64,000 bases of DNA from Tetrapyrgos nigripes (Eukaryota; Basidiomycota; Agaricomycetes; Agaricales; Campanellaceae): assembly GCA_013368315.1 (NCBI GenBank), contig JAACJM010000006.1, forward strand, positions 992,001 to 1,056,000, given 5' to 3'. Of the stretch, positions 35,163 to 48,038 are shown in pieces (the stretch's first letter is position 1; each line of letters begins with the position of its first letter). A program made the position numbers and the translations under genes. The notes under the pieces are model-generated. The model was not told the origin of the DNA. It did no database searches and saw only the letters and a list, made by a program, of their open reading frames with translations.

Positions 35163-36295
35163 CTACGCATGAGACTGATTCTGGGAAGCATTCATGTCTA
35201 GAGCGACACCTCGCCGTCGAGTGACACATGGACCTACGACTGTGCTGGTATCGCTTCCATTCTCTCCTTCGTTTTCACCATCGCCTGACCCCTCCGTGTC
35301 AAATTTATCCTCGGGAGCGCTGCAGGTCCCACTAGGCATCAAATTCGGTCCCGAAATAGGACTGGAATCCGAACCGAGACTAGGACCTGGACTCGCTCTC
35401 TATATACCACCAAGCCACAGACAAACAACGCGAGAAGCACGAAGTATCCCGCCACAACGACACGACGCAACCCAAGACAAGGCATTTCCCCGATCCAACG
35501 TTAACGACCAAACACGAGTTGAAGATTGACCCAAGAGTGCAAGGACCAAGATGTACGCGTGTGCACTCTCGTCAACAAATCACCGTTGAGAATCAAAAGG
35601 AATGATAGGCACCTGCCCGCCCACTGCTCTCCATTGTTCTTGTCTGGATTGTAGTCCCCTTAACAAGCGTGCAAGAATCTGGCGGACTTCTGGCATGAAA
35701 TGGGAGAGCATTTGTGGGGAAGGATCTTCGGCGAGACATTGTTCGAGGACGGTACGGAGGTCTTTGGGGAAGGAATGGATATCACTTTGAAAAAGGAGAC
35801 GCGAATGGGTTAGATGAGTGCGATTAGGAGTAGAGAGTAGACAACCGACCTAAGTTCAATTCGGTGATACGCAAACGCGTGTATAGTGGCGTTGAAGTCG
35901 GTCCCTATCTGTACGAAGACGTCGCTGACTTGGGTTTCGGTGGCTTGATTTACGGACCAACGTCTCAGGGTGTCCTGGAGTTCTTTTGTGGAGAGTAGAA
36001 GATTGCGGACTGTGGAGGGTACGTCTCCTGCTGCGCGCTGCGTGTATATGTATGCGGGACGCATAGGGTAGGTTTTCGTTTGAGAGAGTTGTTTCGATTG
36101 GAGAAGGATATGTTTTGAAGAGTGAAGATGGGGGTTGGAGGGATAGAGTATTTATAGGAGACATGGGATAAACAAATGAGAAACACAATAAATTTTGAAA
36201 GAGTGACCCACCGTACTGACACGCGACTGAGATCTGGAAGCAGACTGGGATAAGCTTGATGCAGAAGTATTGTCGTATGGTGGTTGAGCATACAT
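35163..36295 (-). CDS. BUD6/AIP3 N-terminal-domain protein, short
   Basis: Exons 36212-36295, 35850-36037 and 35613-35784 join in frame, and a fourth phase-compatible exon 35163-35399 gives about 226 aa. The text VRNLLLSTKELQDTLRRWS, ETQVSDVFVQIGTDFN, DLRTVLEQCLAEDPSP and MPEVRQILARLLRGLQSRQ follows the conserved N-terminal region of BUD6/AIP3, a formin-activating, actin-binding polarity factor. The fourth exon is an acidic, Ser/Gly-rich tail ending NASQNQSHA. The long coiled-coil C-terminal core that binds actin and formin is not found downstream. Alternatively the third exon reads through to a stop at 35580. This could be a stand-alone N-domain protein or a truncated duplicate. Family call fairly firm; 3' structure uncertain. 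Confidence 0.65.
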
Positions 36296-39200
36296 CGTGG
36301 TGATAGGATGATGGATAGAACCGATGCTATGCAGGCACAGTGATGGTAGCGGTAGAAAAGATTGTCGAAAAAGTAACCAGACGACGGCTTCAGACGGAAG
36401 TAAAGAGTCAAAGGTCTTGAAAGAGGGGGAATACAGAACCGACGGCAAGGTGTAGTATGCTGTATGCTTTTATAGTCAAAACTCATAGCCATATCGGGCG
36501 GGATTAATTGAAAGTTATGGAAGCTGTAAAGGATGGAAAGTCGGAAAAAGCAATTGAGGCCCTGACAGTGACACTCTAGCGAGACACTGCTTGTAGTAAC
36601 TATTACATCATCGCGGCTGTGCCTTTCCCATCAAAACAATCCTTCTCCTCCACCAATCACTCTCGGCGGTGTCTATACGCGTTCCACCACGTCCCTTCGA
36701 AACAAATCTCCTCTGGAAATGTCCGTAGACGTCTTGATAGGGCATTCAGCTCATTGTCCTTTGGAAATCTCAGACCCGATCTCAGGCTTACCAATTATGT
36801 ACTTATTTTTACAGCGCCCAGATCTCTGGTCTTTTGGGAGAAGAACGTGTACAAGCACATGCTTTTCTACGCGTCTAGCTACTGGCATATGGCATCCTCA
36901 TAGAAGCGACGAAGCAAGACGACCATTACTATCTTTAAGCCAAGCACAACCAGGCCCCTAGCCGCCCATCCAAGCCATTTTTCCTGCTGTTTTCCCGAAT
37001 CTTGCTCTCGATCTTGTGCAGCGTTCCAGGGAGCCTTTGCGGGGCCTCGGACTTCAGGCTTAACAGCTTCCGATTTATACGACACTAACGATAACGACAC
37101 CGTCCGGACGTGTGACCTTTTCGCCTTTGACCCTTGACCTTGCCGTTGACCAGAAACCTTCCAAGCTTTCCCACTACGGTGATTTATCAAGTACCCTGCA
37201 GAAGCCTTCTATATATGTACCGTACTACTATGTGGGTCTATTCATTCTATTCTCGCTACTTCGGTGATCCACATCTACTGCAATTAACGAGGACAGACAG
37301 ATCCGGAGTTTTGCTGTAGACTCAAACGCCCGTCTACGGTAACTACAAGCACTAAATCTAACTATGGCAGTGTTACTGGTTCAGATTGTGGATACACACA
37401 TAAGACACTGATTCAGCAATTCAAAAACATCACTAACTCCCTTTACCAGTGCATTGAGGTGCTACGTCGTTTTGGCAAGCTTCAGATTTACAGCAAGGAG
37501 CTCGGGTGAGATATTGACTCTAGAATGACAGTCAAACGTCCTCGTATATGGTACTCGTCGTTATGTTGTACCAAGTTGCATATGCATCTCGAAAGACGAC
37601 GTGATTTGATGAACAAAGTGATACTCCTACGGTAGCTTCCTGAAACTATAGTGAGTACTACTTCACCGATGCTGTATCTTGGCCTTCTGTGTCGGCTTCG
37701 GTTCTCAACAGCAGAAATGAGCAGAAGCTGAATCTCAAAAAGGTCCAAATGTCCCCATGGTCGCCTCCACTTGTCCGAGCCCGACCTCCAGGACCAGGAA
37801 TATCTCATTATGGTAGCATTCATTCCCATGATGAGAAGCACCTGCCACTTGCCTCCCACCCGATGCACCCACTCTTCGCGATTCAACTGGTTGAACTGGT
37901 GGGGAGCTGGTATCCACTCAGAATAGAACTCGATTCAGAGAATCCTCTGTGTTTTCACTTACTCACTTCCCTCGTGGATTACTGATATCTAGGAACATGA
38001 AGAAGAAAGAAGAAGCTTGAAGCAGATGATCGGGACATACGCAGCCCGAGCCTGAGTCTACTACAGCCACTAACTAGGGACATGTTAATCATGACTGGTA
38101 CCACCGTACAGGCGCATCCCACCTAAAGCCGTCTAGTCTTCTCTTCTTCATTGAATCTCCAATGATCGAAGTCAAACATACATACTTGCTTCACTCGATC
38201 GCTTATATCCTAGATTCCGTCGGAAAACATCGTAGCGGTCCAAAACATCCACCTCCACCGGAGAAGTGGTCTCCGACGACGATAATGTTCATGTTCCACT
38301 GATTTTTTACGGCGTGATCTTACTAGTATTCTTATGGCGTCAACCATATGCACGAGTATCGATATCGTCAGCTACAGGGGCATGTAAGTACAAGTAACGC
38401 TTAGCACTACTAATAGGTCCTGGGTCCTAGAATGACTGTGTCGACCGAGTCGCCCGAGATTCAGAGTCCTCCACACTAATAGCGAATGGCGGCGAATTCC
38501 GCCTTGTGTTTCTAGAAAATCACTATAAGCTGTAACCACGAACGAAGCGGAATGATAAGTACGAATTCCAAAAGCTGTAAGTGGCCCGGGGATTCATTGG
38601 GGAAAACAGCTATGTGTTTGAATGCATGCGTCAATTAAACCATGTCTGTCTGTAGTAATACTACCATAAGACCAATCCAAGCGCGTCATTGAAGCTTCTG
38701 GATTCTTGCCGTGTTCTCGTCCGCAACATATGATTTCATTTCAAGGGTCCTAAGCCATATCGGGCCAGATAAAAACGCTGAGAAGGATTCCTGAGTACTA
38801 CCGTAAGTAATATGTAGTAAGTACGCATGATCAATAAGTTATCGCTATACAAAACGAATAGAAGCCTGAGACGGAGACGAAGAAGACCCAACGAAGACCC
38901 CACATCGCGATCGGTAAATTGGAGAAGCCTCAACATATGCATACGTATGAACCCACTGACCATAAACGATAGTGATCGTGACGAGATATTCCATAATGAT
39001 TCCTCATTAGAATCTGAACGTCTCAAGGCCCACTTGGAGGCGAAACTCCAATGGTTTTTCAGATATGTTGATGGAAAACCTAAGGTAGACATTTTACTCA
39101 CCGAACGAAGTGGATCTGCATGGAATTGAAGTGGATGCAGGGGTACTTATGATCACCGTAGGCTTAACACGATCAGAGAAGGTACACCCTTACGTGTTTT

Positions 39201-41366
39201 TAGTAGATGTGGTGTTCCTTACCGTGCTTGGCAGCCACCACACATTACGCATATGTAAACTAAACTGACACTCAGGGAGTACAGTCCCACTTTGAAACCG
39301 GCTCCGTGAGTTCAAGAATCAGATTTGACGCCCATACTTACTCGTCCTTGTGCAAATTCTCCCAAGCTTCTTCAGGAGATCTGAATTTGAAAGGCTTGCG
39401 TGGATTAGCAGCTAGACGGATCGCCAAAGAAGCAGTATGACTGTATGAGCCTAAAAACGTACTATGGCCTATGTCATTTTGAATATACATTCCCCAGCCA
39501 CACGAGGTCTACCCTGAGCCGTGCGATGTTTCCAGTGACTCAGATGTATGTAGTCCATCCCTGCCAGTGTGAAGTTTGAACGCACTATCTGACTCAAGCG
39601 TATTCAAAAAAAGAAAACACACCGTTCTCTAAATTATATTTTCCTGCCTTCTCCAATGATGAGGGAAACTCCGACAGATCGCAGAATTACCAAACTTGAA
39701 TTACATGGACCTCAGGTTTGAAAGGTGATCCACTGAAAGAGAGTCTAGACCTTGCTTCTCATCATCGGCGGTCCTCGCAAAAATGTCTCCAAGAGGGTAC
39801 GGTGATTGTCGCGAAGGACATCTGAAGCTAAATTTTTCGACAGGACGTGTCAGATTGTGGAATCCGCCGATGCTGGCATCCCGCACCTTATTCAAGTTGA
39901 TGGTCAGATTTGGTGATGAGATTGAGATTTGGCAATACATACAAGCCTTCTGCAAAATGATCAAAATACCTGGATAGAACCAAAAAGTAAATACAAGTCT
40001 TCCGTTTATGAAGAAAGGGACAAAGAGAAGCAAAAGATCATCACGGAGTTTGAGAGAACGTGTCCTGAGTTGAAGCCGTCGCGGTGATGATAAAGGCCAC
40101 ATAAGAGTAGTGCGGTGGAGGGGCTAACGGGCTATGTAGAGAAGTAGTAAGCAAATATTGCCAGAAACCCTTGAGGAGCTACTAGTTGAACTTCGGGACA
40201 CGTTTGAGCATTGCCACTTCGTTCCGAGTTTATGCGATACAGCCACAACCTCCGTGAGGGATAAGGAACACTGACGTCTATTTTGATGTCAGCAAACTGA
40301 ATAATGTGCCAGTGGGCTTATGCCCGACGCAAATCCTGATGATCATTTTTATCAGTTCGCGACCAAGTACGCACTTCAACTCGTTTCTCAGGCAAATGAT
40401 CATGGTTTGAGGCTTTGTAGAATTGATGTGGATCGTCGCTACCATACCAATATGACTTTCCTAGCTTTCTAATCACCGAGTTTGCATAGGAATGACTTTC
40501 GGTCCTTGTGTATTCTCGGTATCTGGGGATTCTCCATCTCCATTGAGATGATCAGGAGCGTATGTGCTCACAAGTGAAAGCCGTTCGACTCCGACGCAGT
40601 GCTCAGGAATTTGATGAGACGGGGATTTCGGCGTCTCCACCTAGCGTTCAAAAAGGTTGAAGACCGCGCTAAGACTGGTTGTATGGACTTTCGGCGGGAA
40701 GGCACTGCAGCGCTGAGAATCGCAGTCTAACAGCAATTATCTTCCACCTGAACGCTCAGAGACACAGCTGTATGCATGCCATGCCCGAACACACGGGAGA
40801 GAAAATCACAAGTATATTGAGTCTGAACGTTGATGGGCTTGACGAAGGAGTCTGCCAGTCCAAGTTGAAGCCTGATGTATGATGCAAAATGGATTTTCAG
40901 GAGAACCTGATTCCAGTGGACACTTGACACGACGGTTGCAGACACCACGTTTGAAGGAACACAAGAGTATACGTATTTTGGCCATGCTATGAAGCTGCTG
41001 CGCCAGGGCATGAGGATGCAGGTGCACATAGAAGCATACCCGTGTCTTCCAAGACTGACAGACAGACCTAAAGATGGTTGAAGGGCATTTGACCAAGGCA
41101 TGACTGATGTGACCATGTATAGAGCATTGATCAGCGATCACTCAGCAACGACCTCAGCTACTCCAAAGAATAACAGATATACATACATATGAAACCAGGA
41201 AGGCTTCTTGAAGCCTGAATATAAGCAGGATTTTCGGGGTGTCGGCTAGCTTGGCGTTGACGGACGGAAAAAGAAGTCCTAAACTCCAAAAAGGTCGCGC
41301 ATCACGGGATTGTTCCATTTCAATTTCCGACACCCCGACACCCTCGACTCACTGAAATGTGTTCCC
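36296..41366. other. 5-kb region without recognisable genes
   Basis: Many short open frames on both strands, none with a family I recognise. A 103-codon minus frame at 36879-37190 ends in a hydrophobic stretch (GLVVLGLKIVMVVLL) followed by Arg-Arg and could be a small tail-anchored protein, at low confidence. Minus frames around 38736-39101 and 39701-40102 look weakly protein-like but no exon chain could be built. I found no terminal repeats marking a transposon. Confidence 0.3.
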
Positions 41367-41372
41367 TATATA
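41367..41372 (+). promoter_or_regulatory. TATA box of the esterase at 41410
   Basis: tatata within ttccctatatagcg, 38 bp before the chosen start codon. Confidence 0.5.
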
Positions 41373-41409
41373 GCGATAAAGCAGTTGCACTCCTTCTATC
41401 TACACCTAC

Positions 41410-44006
41410 ATGCGGCCTTTCACTTTCATCTTTGTTTCCTTGTTGGAAGTGGCCATCATCCGTTTTGGCGCAGTAAATGCTGCTGGGAGTCAAAGCAAAG
41501 GGAGATCTCTGTCGCTTCTGTTCGAGAACGATGGAAATTTTACGGTATGTGTAGTACAAATGCTTGCATAAGAGATGTTGTACTGAACAGCTTCCAAAAA
41601 TTTTCAGAACTTTGCGAATAAGCCCAGTGCACTGCTGTTCTATGACGCACTGACTGCAACAGATGCCCAAACCGCGTGTAAGGCGGTTAATGAGAGGTTA
41701 CTTCCCAGCCAAGAGTTTTCCGCGTGCGTTGCGGCTATCGTGCAGCAGTTTTGCTTCTCTGACTAAGTGTTATGCAGGTTCTCAAACCAGCTGTCCTACC
41801 TTGCATACAATGGAGACTTACGACGAGATGCGAAATTCTGGGTCCAGGGCACCTCCAGGAACGTCGTTGCAGTGTCTCCATTTACCAACACTACTATTAC
41901 CAACACCCCTCAGATTGCCCAGTTCGGATATCTCTGCACTAATTCGGCACCTCATACAAGCCAGGTCGACACCGATTTCTCATCGTCTCCTAGGACGAAT
42001 GTCACTTCCCAAGGAGTTGTGTTCGTAGGGTATGTTGTACAAGGATCACTTTTCCGCCAATTTTTACCTTCAAACTTTCAGGACACGCGACCATCTGACT
42101 TTCCGATTTATGGGTATTCCCTATGCCCAGCCACCAATAGGAAAATTGCGTTTTCAGTACACTGCCAAGCTAAGCAATACTGCGAAAATTGTCGATGGTA
42201 CTAGGTGTAGGTTATACCGGTTTTTGTCTCTCTTGCCCTCATTCACTCACCTTCTGAATAGTCAAACCTGCATGCCCGCAGACCGGCAATTTTACAACTC
42301 CTGTTTGGAACCCGCAGGGTGTGAGTGAAGATTGGTACGATCTCTATCACTGTTCTCCTTTCTTTACCTGACTCTTCAGTTCCTGTTCCCGTCTAGCTTG
42401 TACCTCAACATTTACACCCCGTTCATTCCGTCAAATCCCTCCAATACATCCGTCAAACCAAGACCGGTCATCTTCTGGATACACGGGGGCACCAATTACC
42501 GCGGTACTGGCTCCGACAGAACCTTTGACGGGGGCTCTCTAGTCTCTCGCGGTGATGTCGTGGTCGTCACAATCAACTACCGACTAGGGATGTTGGGCTT
42601 TCTCGCTCTAAACGATGGGGTCGTTAAAGGAAACTACGCGCTCGCAGACAAGATTTCTGCTTTACAGTGGACGAAGGATAATATCGCTGCATTTGGTGGA
42701 GACCCGCGTAACATCACGATAATGGGGCATTCCGCTGGAGGGTGGTCAATCGTCGACTTGCTGAGGAGCCCTAAAGCAGCTGGATTATTCCAAGGAGCTC
42801 TATCGCAGTCTGGCGGTGCAAGTACGTTTTTGACCCAGAAGCAAGCAGAAGCTCAGTTTGGTGAGTTTCGAGTCAGTCTGCTCGCCTCATACAACGAGTT
42901 ACTCACCACAACCCCTATAGCTCCTTCCATATCACCCTTCTGCAGCGGTACTGGTAAAAAAAGGTTGCAATGTCTTCAGTCGCTGTCGGTGCAAACCATC
43001 CAGAATATAACCGATCAGCTGTTTTGGGAGTCAGTACAGGATGGGGTGTTTATCGTCAACCAGACTGTGCCCCAGGTCAGCCAAGGTCCAGGAGCAGTCA
43101 ACGATGTTCCATTCCTGACAGGTTTTATGCCTGACGAGTATCAATCGTGAGTTACCTACTCTTAAGATAGATCACTCTCCTGATATTAGACTCTCCTCGT
43201 TGTGCAGGCTACTGGGTGACGCCATCTCTCCAAATGCAACAGACTTCAATGCCAGCCTGACGACAGCAGTGGGCTCCGACGTTGCACAAGCCGTTCTGAA
43301 ATCAGGGTTATGGGTTATTAATGACAAATTTACTGTCTGTACGTCTACGTTTTTACTTGCGTACTATTTTCAAGCTCAGTGACAATATCCCTCGTTTCCA
43401 GATAATGCAACCATCAACGTACACTCTGACACGACCCTCACTTGTCCCGCAGTCAGCATGATACATGCAGCTGCTCGATCCAATGCTTTCCCTTCTCTGT
43501 GAGTTTTCATCTCATACATCCGTCGCGTTCATCGTACCAACACTCATCTTTCCCTTCCTAGATACGTCTACGTCATGCAACGTGCCTACGGCGAATTCCA
43601 ATTCAACCCCTTCAATTTATGCACATTCCCCGTCGGCCAACCCCAGCCCTACTACCGCTGTCACGCCGGGGATCTCTACGAAGTCTTTGGGACATACTAC
43701 TTCTTCAACCAACCTCCTCGTGAAGACAACGATTTCTACTACACAGCTCTAGTACAAGACCTCTGGACCTCCTTTGCACGTACACATGATCCGAATCCTT
43801 CGCTGGCGCTACTGAAAGCTAGGGGTCCGGCGTATGGTAGTACGTTGAATTTGTTGCAGCAGACGGGATGGGTTTGGCCAAAGTTTGAAAACGGTAATCA
43901 GGTTTTGGCATCATTGGAGTATCCGCAGTTGGGGATACAGCAAGGTCTACCGGATGATGAGAATGGGAGGTGTGCGGTATTGTGTGGGGTACAGTGCCTT
44001 TTCTGA
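41410..44006 (+). CDS. secreted carboxylesterase (type B), stand-alone copy
   Basis: Ten exons (41410-41544, 41608-41723, 41778-42029, 42082-42197, 42262-42334, 42397-42860, 42921-43146, 43208-43338, 43402-43498, 43562-44006) join in frame to 684 aa. A signal peptide (MRPFTFIFVSLLEVAII) is followed by an N-terminal module, residues about 46-180, with C...FSNQLSYLAYNGDL, FWVQGTS and [13 protein letters not shown]. The alpha/beta-hydrolase domain has oxyanion HGG (260-262), nucleophile S343 in GHSAGG, acid E458 in FMPDEYQS and H571 in YYRCHAGDLYEVFG. It is paralogous to the three array esterases, but lies 20 kb away on the opposite strand and has no P450 beside it. Substrate unknown; lipid or aromatic esters are typical for the family. 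Confidence 0.92.
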
Positions 44007-45298
44007 GGTATTGCATAGCAAACTCCTACGCTAACAGAATGCAGTCTGTAACATTTTACTCACATTGTACGAGTCTAGGAGAAATTTTACTGCAGGTCAT
44101 TAGGACAGTGCGTTAAAGCTTAATGGTACAGGCAATGCTACCAGACGGTAGATGACACATACAACGAGTATTGATGATACTCGTGCAGCATAAAATGATT
44201 AGCATCTCAAAGTATCATCACCATTCTCCACTGTACTCCTCACACAGCTATACCCCATCGCCAACTGACGCTGATAACCAAAATAACCCCCGGATCCATG
44301 AACTTGCTGGGCCTGCGATCGTCCTCATCGTCCAAGAGATGTACAAGTCCTTCAGTGCTTCAACTTGAGAAAGGAGTCGTATTCGCGAAACCGCCAGGAC
44401 TGGCTATGGTCAGACAATGCTCAAAAGTCTCGATGCATAATGAGCAGACCATGACGTGTATATCTACCTGTAGCAAGGTGCAGGTTTCGTGGTTTAGACT
44501 TGCAAACGTAGTACGGGGCAGAGACTGGAGATGATGTCAGGAACTGGGAGGGAGACATCGCATTTCTTGACAGCCAGCACGGCACAAATTGAGTAGGAAG
44601 TTGCTGCAGTAGCATATCCAAGTCAGTGCCCTGCAATGGGAGGAACATATGAGACGTACCATCTCGATACAGACCGTCAAAGGATGTCACTGGTATGCAA
44701 AATACCTGCCTCATCGGCGGCCATTGAAACAACTCAACCCTGCCACCAATGAGATAAAAATAGCCTAAAGCTTGACTTCATCATCCCAGCTTTAAAAAAA
44801 AATCCAAGGACCGCCGACGAATTCGAAAGATTATGGCGTCCGCTGCAGTTATCGCTGTTGGAAATTACTTTCAGAGCTTCTCTGCCTCCATCAAGGTGTC
44901 GTCCGAACTTGAGATATGTCGTCTATCGTCGAAGTAAAAAGAGAAGCATAATCTGAAGGGAAGTGCTGATGGAAGTCGGATGGAAAAGGGCGACGCGTAC
45001 GCTACGTCAACGCCCACAGTCGCCCATGGTCACTTCAACGGTATTCTTCTCCATGTCACGGCAGGATACCTCTGGACTCTTATTCGGTTCACTTTACCAG
45101 TAAGAAGTAAGAAGAGACTTGATTGCATACATTACATTATCCGAGTCAGTACAGTGAAGATTGGTATAAAAGATGCTAGGGATACAGTCCAAAGAAGAAA
45201 ATAAAGAGTACAAAACATCCGAATATCATTTGAGTAGTGATAGCACTCCTAGACGTCGATGTCCATGGGACCTGGACTTCTCATCACCATCATCATCA
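44007..45298. other. intergenic between esterase and C2HC gene A
   Basis: Open frames such as 44421-44732 (-) and 44980-45204 (+) show no recognisable features. No repeat or RNA gene recognised. Confidence 0.35.
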
Positions 45299-46668
45299 TT
45301 ACCACTCTCCCCCGTAGTGCTCCTCAAGCAACTGTATCCGACCAGTACTAGCAGCCAAGTATCCAATGAAGCCACCGGCTTCATGGACCTGTCGGGCAAT
45401 GTCGAGATTGGAATCGCCCTCCGAATGCCAACCCAGATACTGCTCTGCTCTCACCTCCTCCATACGGATACTAATGGCCAGAGCCAGAGAGCCGTGAGTC
45501 ACTGTGGTTTCCCGAGGAGCATTATCTTCGTGAGCAGAAAGAACAGGATGAGGAGCACTCCTCCCCGGAATCGGATACGGCGGGATGACGAAAGTATCCT
45601 CTTGTTTAGGTGCTGGTACTGGACCTGGCACAGAAACGCGAGAATGCGCTGGAAGGCGAATAATGGGACGAGTAGAGACGTCGTTGGTTGAAGAAATGAC
45701 GGATACTAGAGTAGCTGGCACTGCAGCTTCAACTGCCTGCGAACTAACACAAGCACGCCCTGGAAGACGGATCGTGAGACGAGTAGAGGCGTCGTTGGTT
45801 GAAGAAACGGCTGGTTTTGTCTGAAGACGACTGCGATGGAAGGGACTAGAGGAGGGAGAGGGAGAGGAGGCAGGAACTCCAGTTGACGACTCAGCCAGGG
45901 ATGGAGGAGACTGTTGCTCAGAATTCTTCGGCTCTGTGTAGGGCTTCTCGGCACGAAGTGGTTCGATATACCGGTTAGAATCCTGTCTGAACTTTTGACG
46001 ACTGAGGGGTAGAGGCGGCTAACAAAGACAGAAAAAGACAGAAAGAGAGAAAGGAAAGATGTACGTATCAGCATACATGTAACCCACAATCCAATCAAGA
46101 AACGACATTCACATACCATATTAGTTCGACTCGCGCCCGTAATTGTGTCCAATTTTGGGCAACGTCCCTTGTGTTTGATCCAATTGTCGAAACCATATCC
46201 CTTTCCTTTCTTTCGTTTGTCTAACTTGATGTTAAAGTTGCAAGCAGCACAATCAACGGCCCTGGGACCAACACCTTTTACACAAGGGTCAACCAGGAAT
46301 CGCGCTTCGCGTTCGTATACGGTAGTACGCTTTTTCTCGGAGGAAGAATCTTCTTTGGTTTCTTCATCATCGCCGTCGGATTCTTCGTCTGCTTCAGTAT
46401 CAGGTGATGTCGGAGGAATGATGTTGCGTGAACTTGACCCGAAGGTGGAAGGAGATGAGGAGGAGGAAACAGAGATGGAAGGGGGGGAAGCAGAACGTGA
46501 AGAGGAAGAGTACGGCTGATCCGAATCAGGGCGATTTCGAACTTGAAGAGATGGGGAAGGCGAACGCGTTGCAGAGACATGATCAATTCTGGATGGTGAG
46601 CGCAGAGTCCTCCCCGGGAGAGGGTTGGAGGTGTGATGGGAAGTTTTCTTTGTACGTATAACCGGCAT
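45299..46668 (-). CDS. C2HC-module protein A, unknown function
   Basis: Two exons (46117-46668 and 45299-46018) give 423 aa from the Met at 46668; the frame stays open upstream to 46839, but that stretch contains a TATA-like gtataaag, so the later start is preferred. N-terminal third: Ser/Pro-rich, then an acidic run (EADEESDGDDEETKED). Residues about 124-173 hold DPCVKGVGPRAVDCAACNF...LDKR...WIKHKGRC, that is C140-x2-C143-x22-H166-x3-C170, a likely zinc site. After the intron come two copies of an STND(A/V)STR..IRLP repeat (about 255-276 and 292-313). The end is helical (QYLGWHSEGDSNLDIARQVH). I do not recognise the family. A paralog with the same module and intron position lies 1.4 kb upstream on the same strand. 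Nuclear, nucleic-acid binding is a guess from the zinc site and basic context. Confidence 0.7.
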
Positions 46669-46839
46669 TGGTGAAATTGGTCGAATCACCAGACGAAGTG
46701 CCAACGGTGGACGGAAATAAATGGGTATGGAGGTAGGAAGAGTGAGTGGTTTTGGGTTATCCTGTCTACACCCCTCGCCTTTATACATCCTATACCGTCT
46801 AAAACAGGCAAAAAGAGCTAAGTGAACAGAGAAACCCAC

Positions 46840-48038
46840 GGTATGATGAGGCCATTACCATATGAGGTATTTGCGCAATGACGAGGGTCATAGCGCAGGC
46901 AACCACAAATCCGGAGCTCATTGTTCTCTAAGTGTACCTAGGAATACACGGGTAAATCTTAGGCGGGATCTTATTGAGGACCCTGACCCCATCACTGAGA
47001 AGCAAGGCATGAGTCTGGAAGGGAGCTGATCCCTTTGTGACGGTCTGTCAGACTGAAAGGTATCTGGTCAGTAAGTTGACACGGCGGTAATTGACCTCAC
47101 TTTACCCTTTTACCCAAAATAGCCAAGATATGATAGGCCTACCGGCGGTAAGTCCATACTTTCATCCCTGCGAGTACTGAGCAACGTGGAGGCATGCTGT
47201 GATCATGGAGTATAGGCGTCGATTTGATAAGGCAGTCGAATATGTGGAAATGGTCAAGGACAACGACTGGACCTTGGAAGTCATTGGAACGATACTCTTA
47301 AGGTTGGGACTGAGTACTGATGCATTGGAAAACTAGGGCCTGAAGATTGACCTCTGGTCGGACGGAGTTCCGTGTAAAGGAGTTTGGACTTCCGTACTAC
47401 GGTCTCGACTTCATGCCGACCAAACCTGGGAGGTAAATTGCGATACTGTCCAACATGGTTCGCAAGCCATAGGGGAGATCCACTAGATCGAACCTCCCCG
47501 GCCCATCTGCAGGTCATGAAAAAGTGACAGACCATGACAGGTTGATACTAGGTGAAGGGGTCTATCCCTATATCGCGTTCAGAAAAGCGGCGCAGGGAAG
47601 AATGCTTGAAGACCGTCGAAATATCATAGTCTAGTCTTGTTGATAATTCTGCCCGAGCTTCCACCAGCAAATATGCAATTTCTTGTATACTGCAGAATAG
47701 AAACAAAATTGGGGAGTGTTGGGGAGTCTGTCGCAGTCGGTGGATGTAATTTGTAAAGGTCGCAGTCGCGGCTACACCCGACGCGACTTCCTTCTCACCA
47801 CGTCACGCAGAGTCTGCTCAGACTCTCATTCTTCTACTGGTCATGGAAGACTGCAATTCGCAGCAAATGGTACATACTATAAGCCTCTATTGGATCATAC
47901 AAAAACACTGAACATTAAGAGTAGCGATAAAATAATAAATGCAGGAAGAAAAAGGAAAAAAAAATAACGGACTGTCGCAGACAATCTGTCAGTGCGTACC
48001 CCAAGTTTCTACCTCCTCCCCTCCTCTGACGCTCTCTA
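46840..48038. other. spacer between the two C2HC genes
   Basis: No recognised gene. An 83-codon frame at 47716-47967 (+) and an 84-codon frame at 47281-47535 (-) look like chance. The left part should hold the promoter of gene A, the right end the 3' flank of gene B. Confidence 0.35.

Noticed and set aside
40640..41140. Suspected retrotransposon remnant on the minus strand
   Set aside because: No reverse-transcriptase, integrase or RNase H motif could be read in any frame and no terminal repeats were seen.
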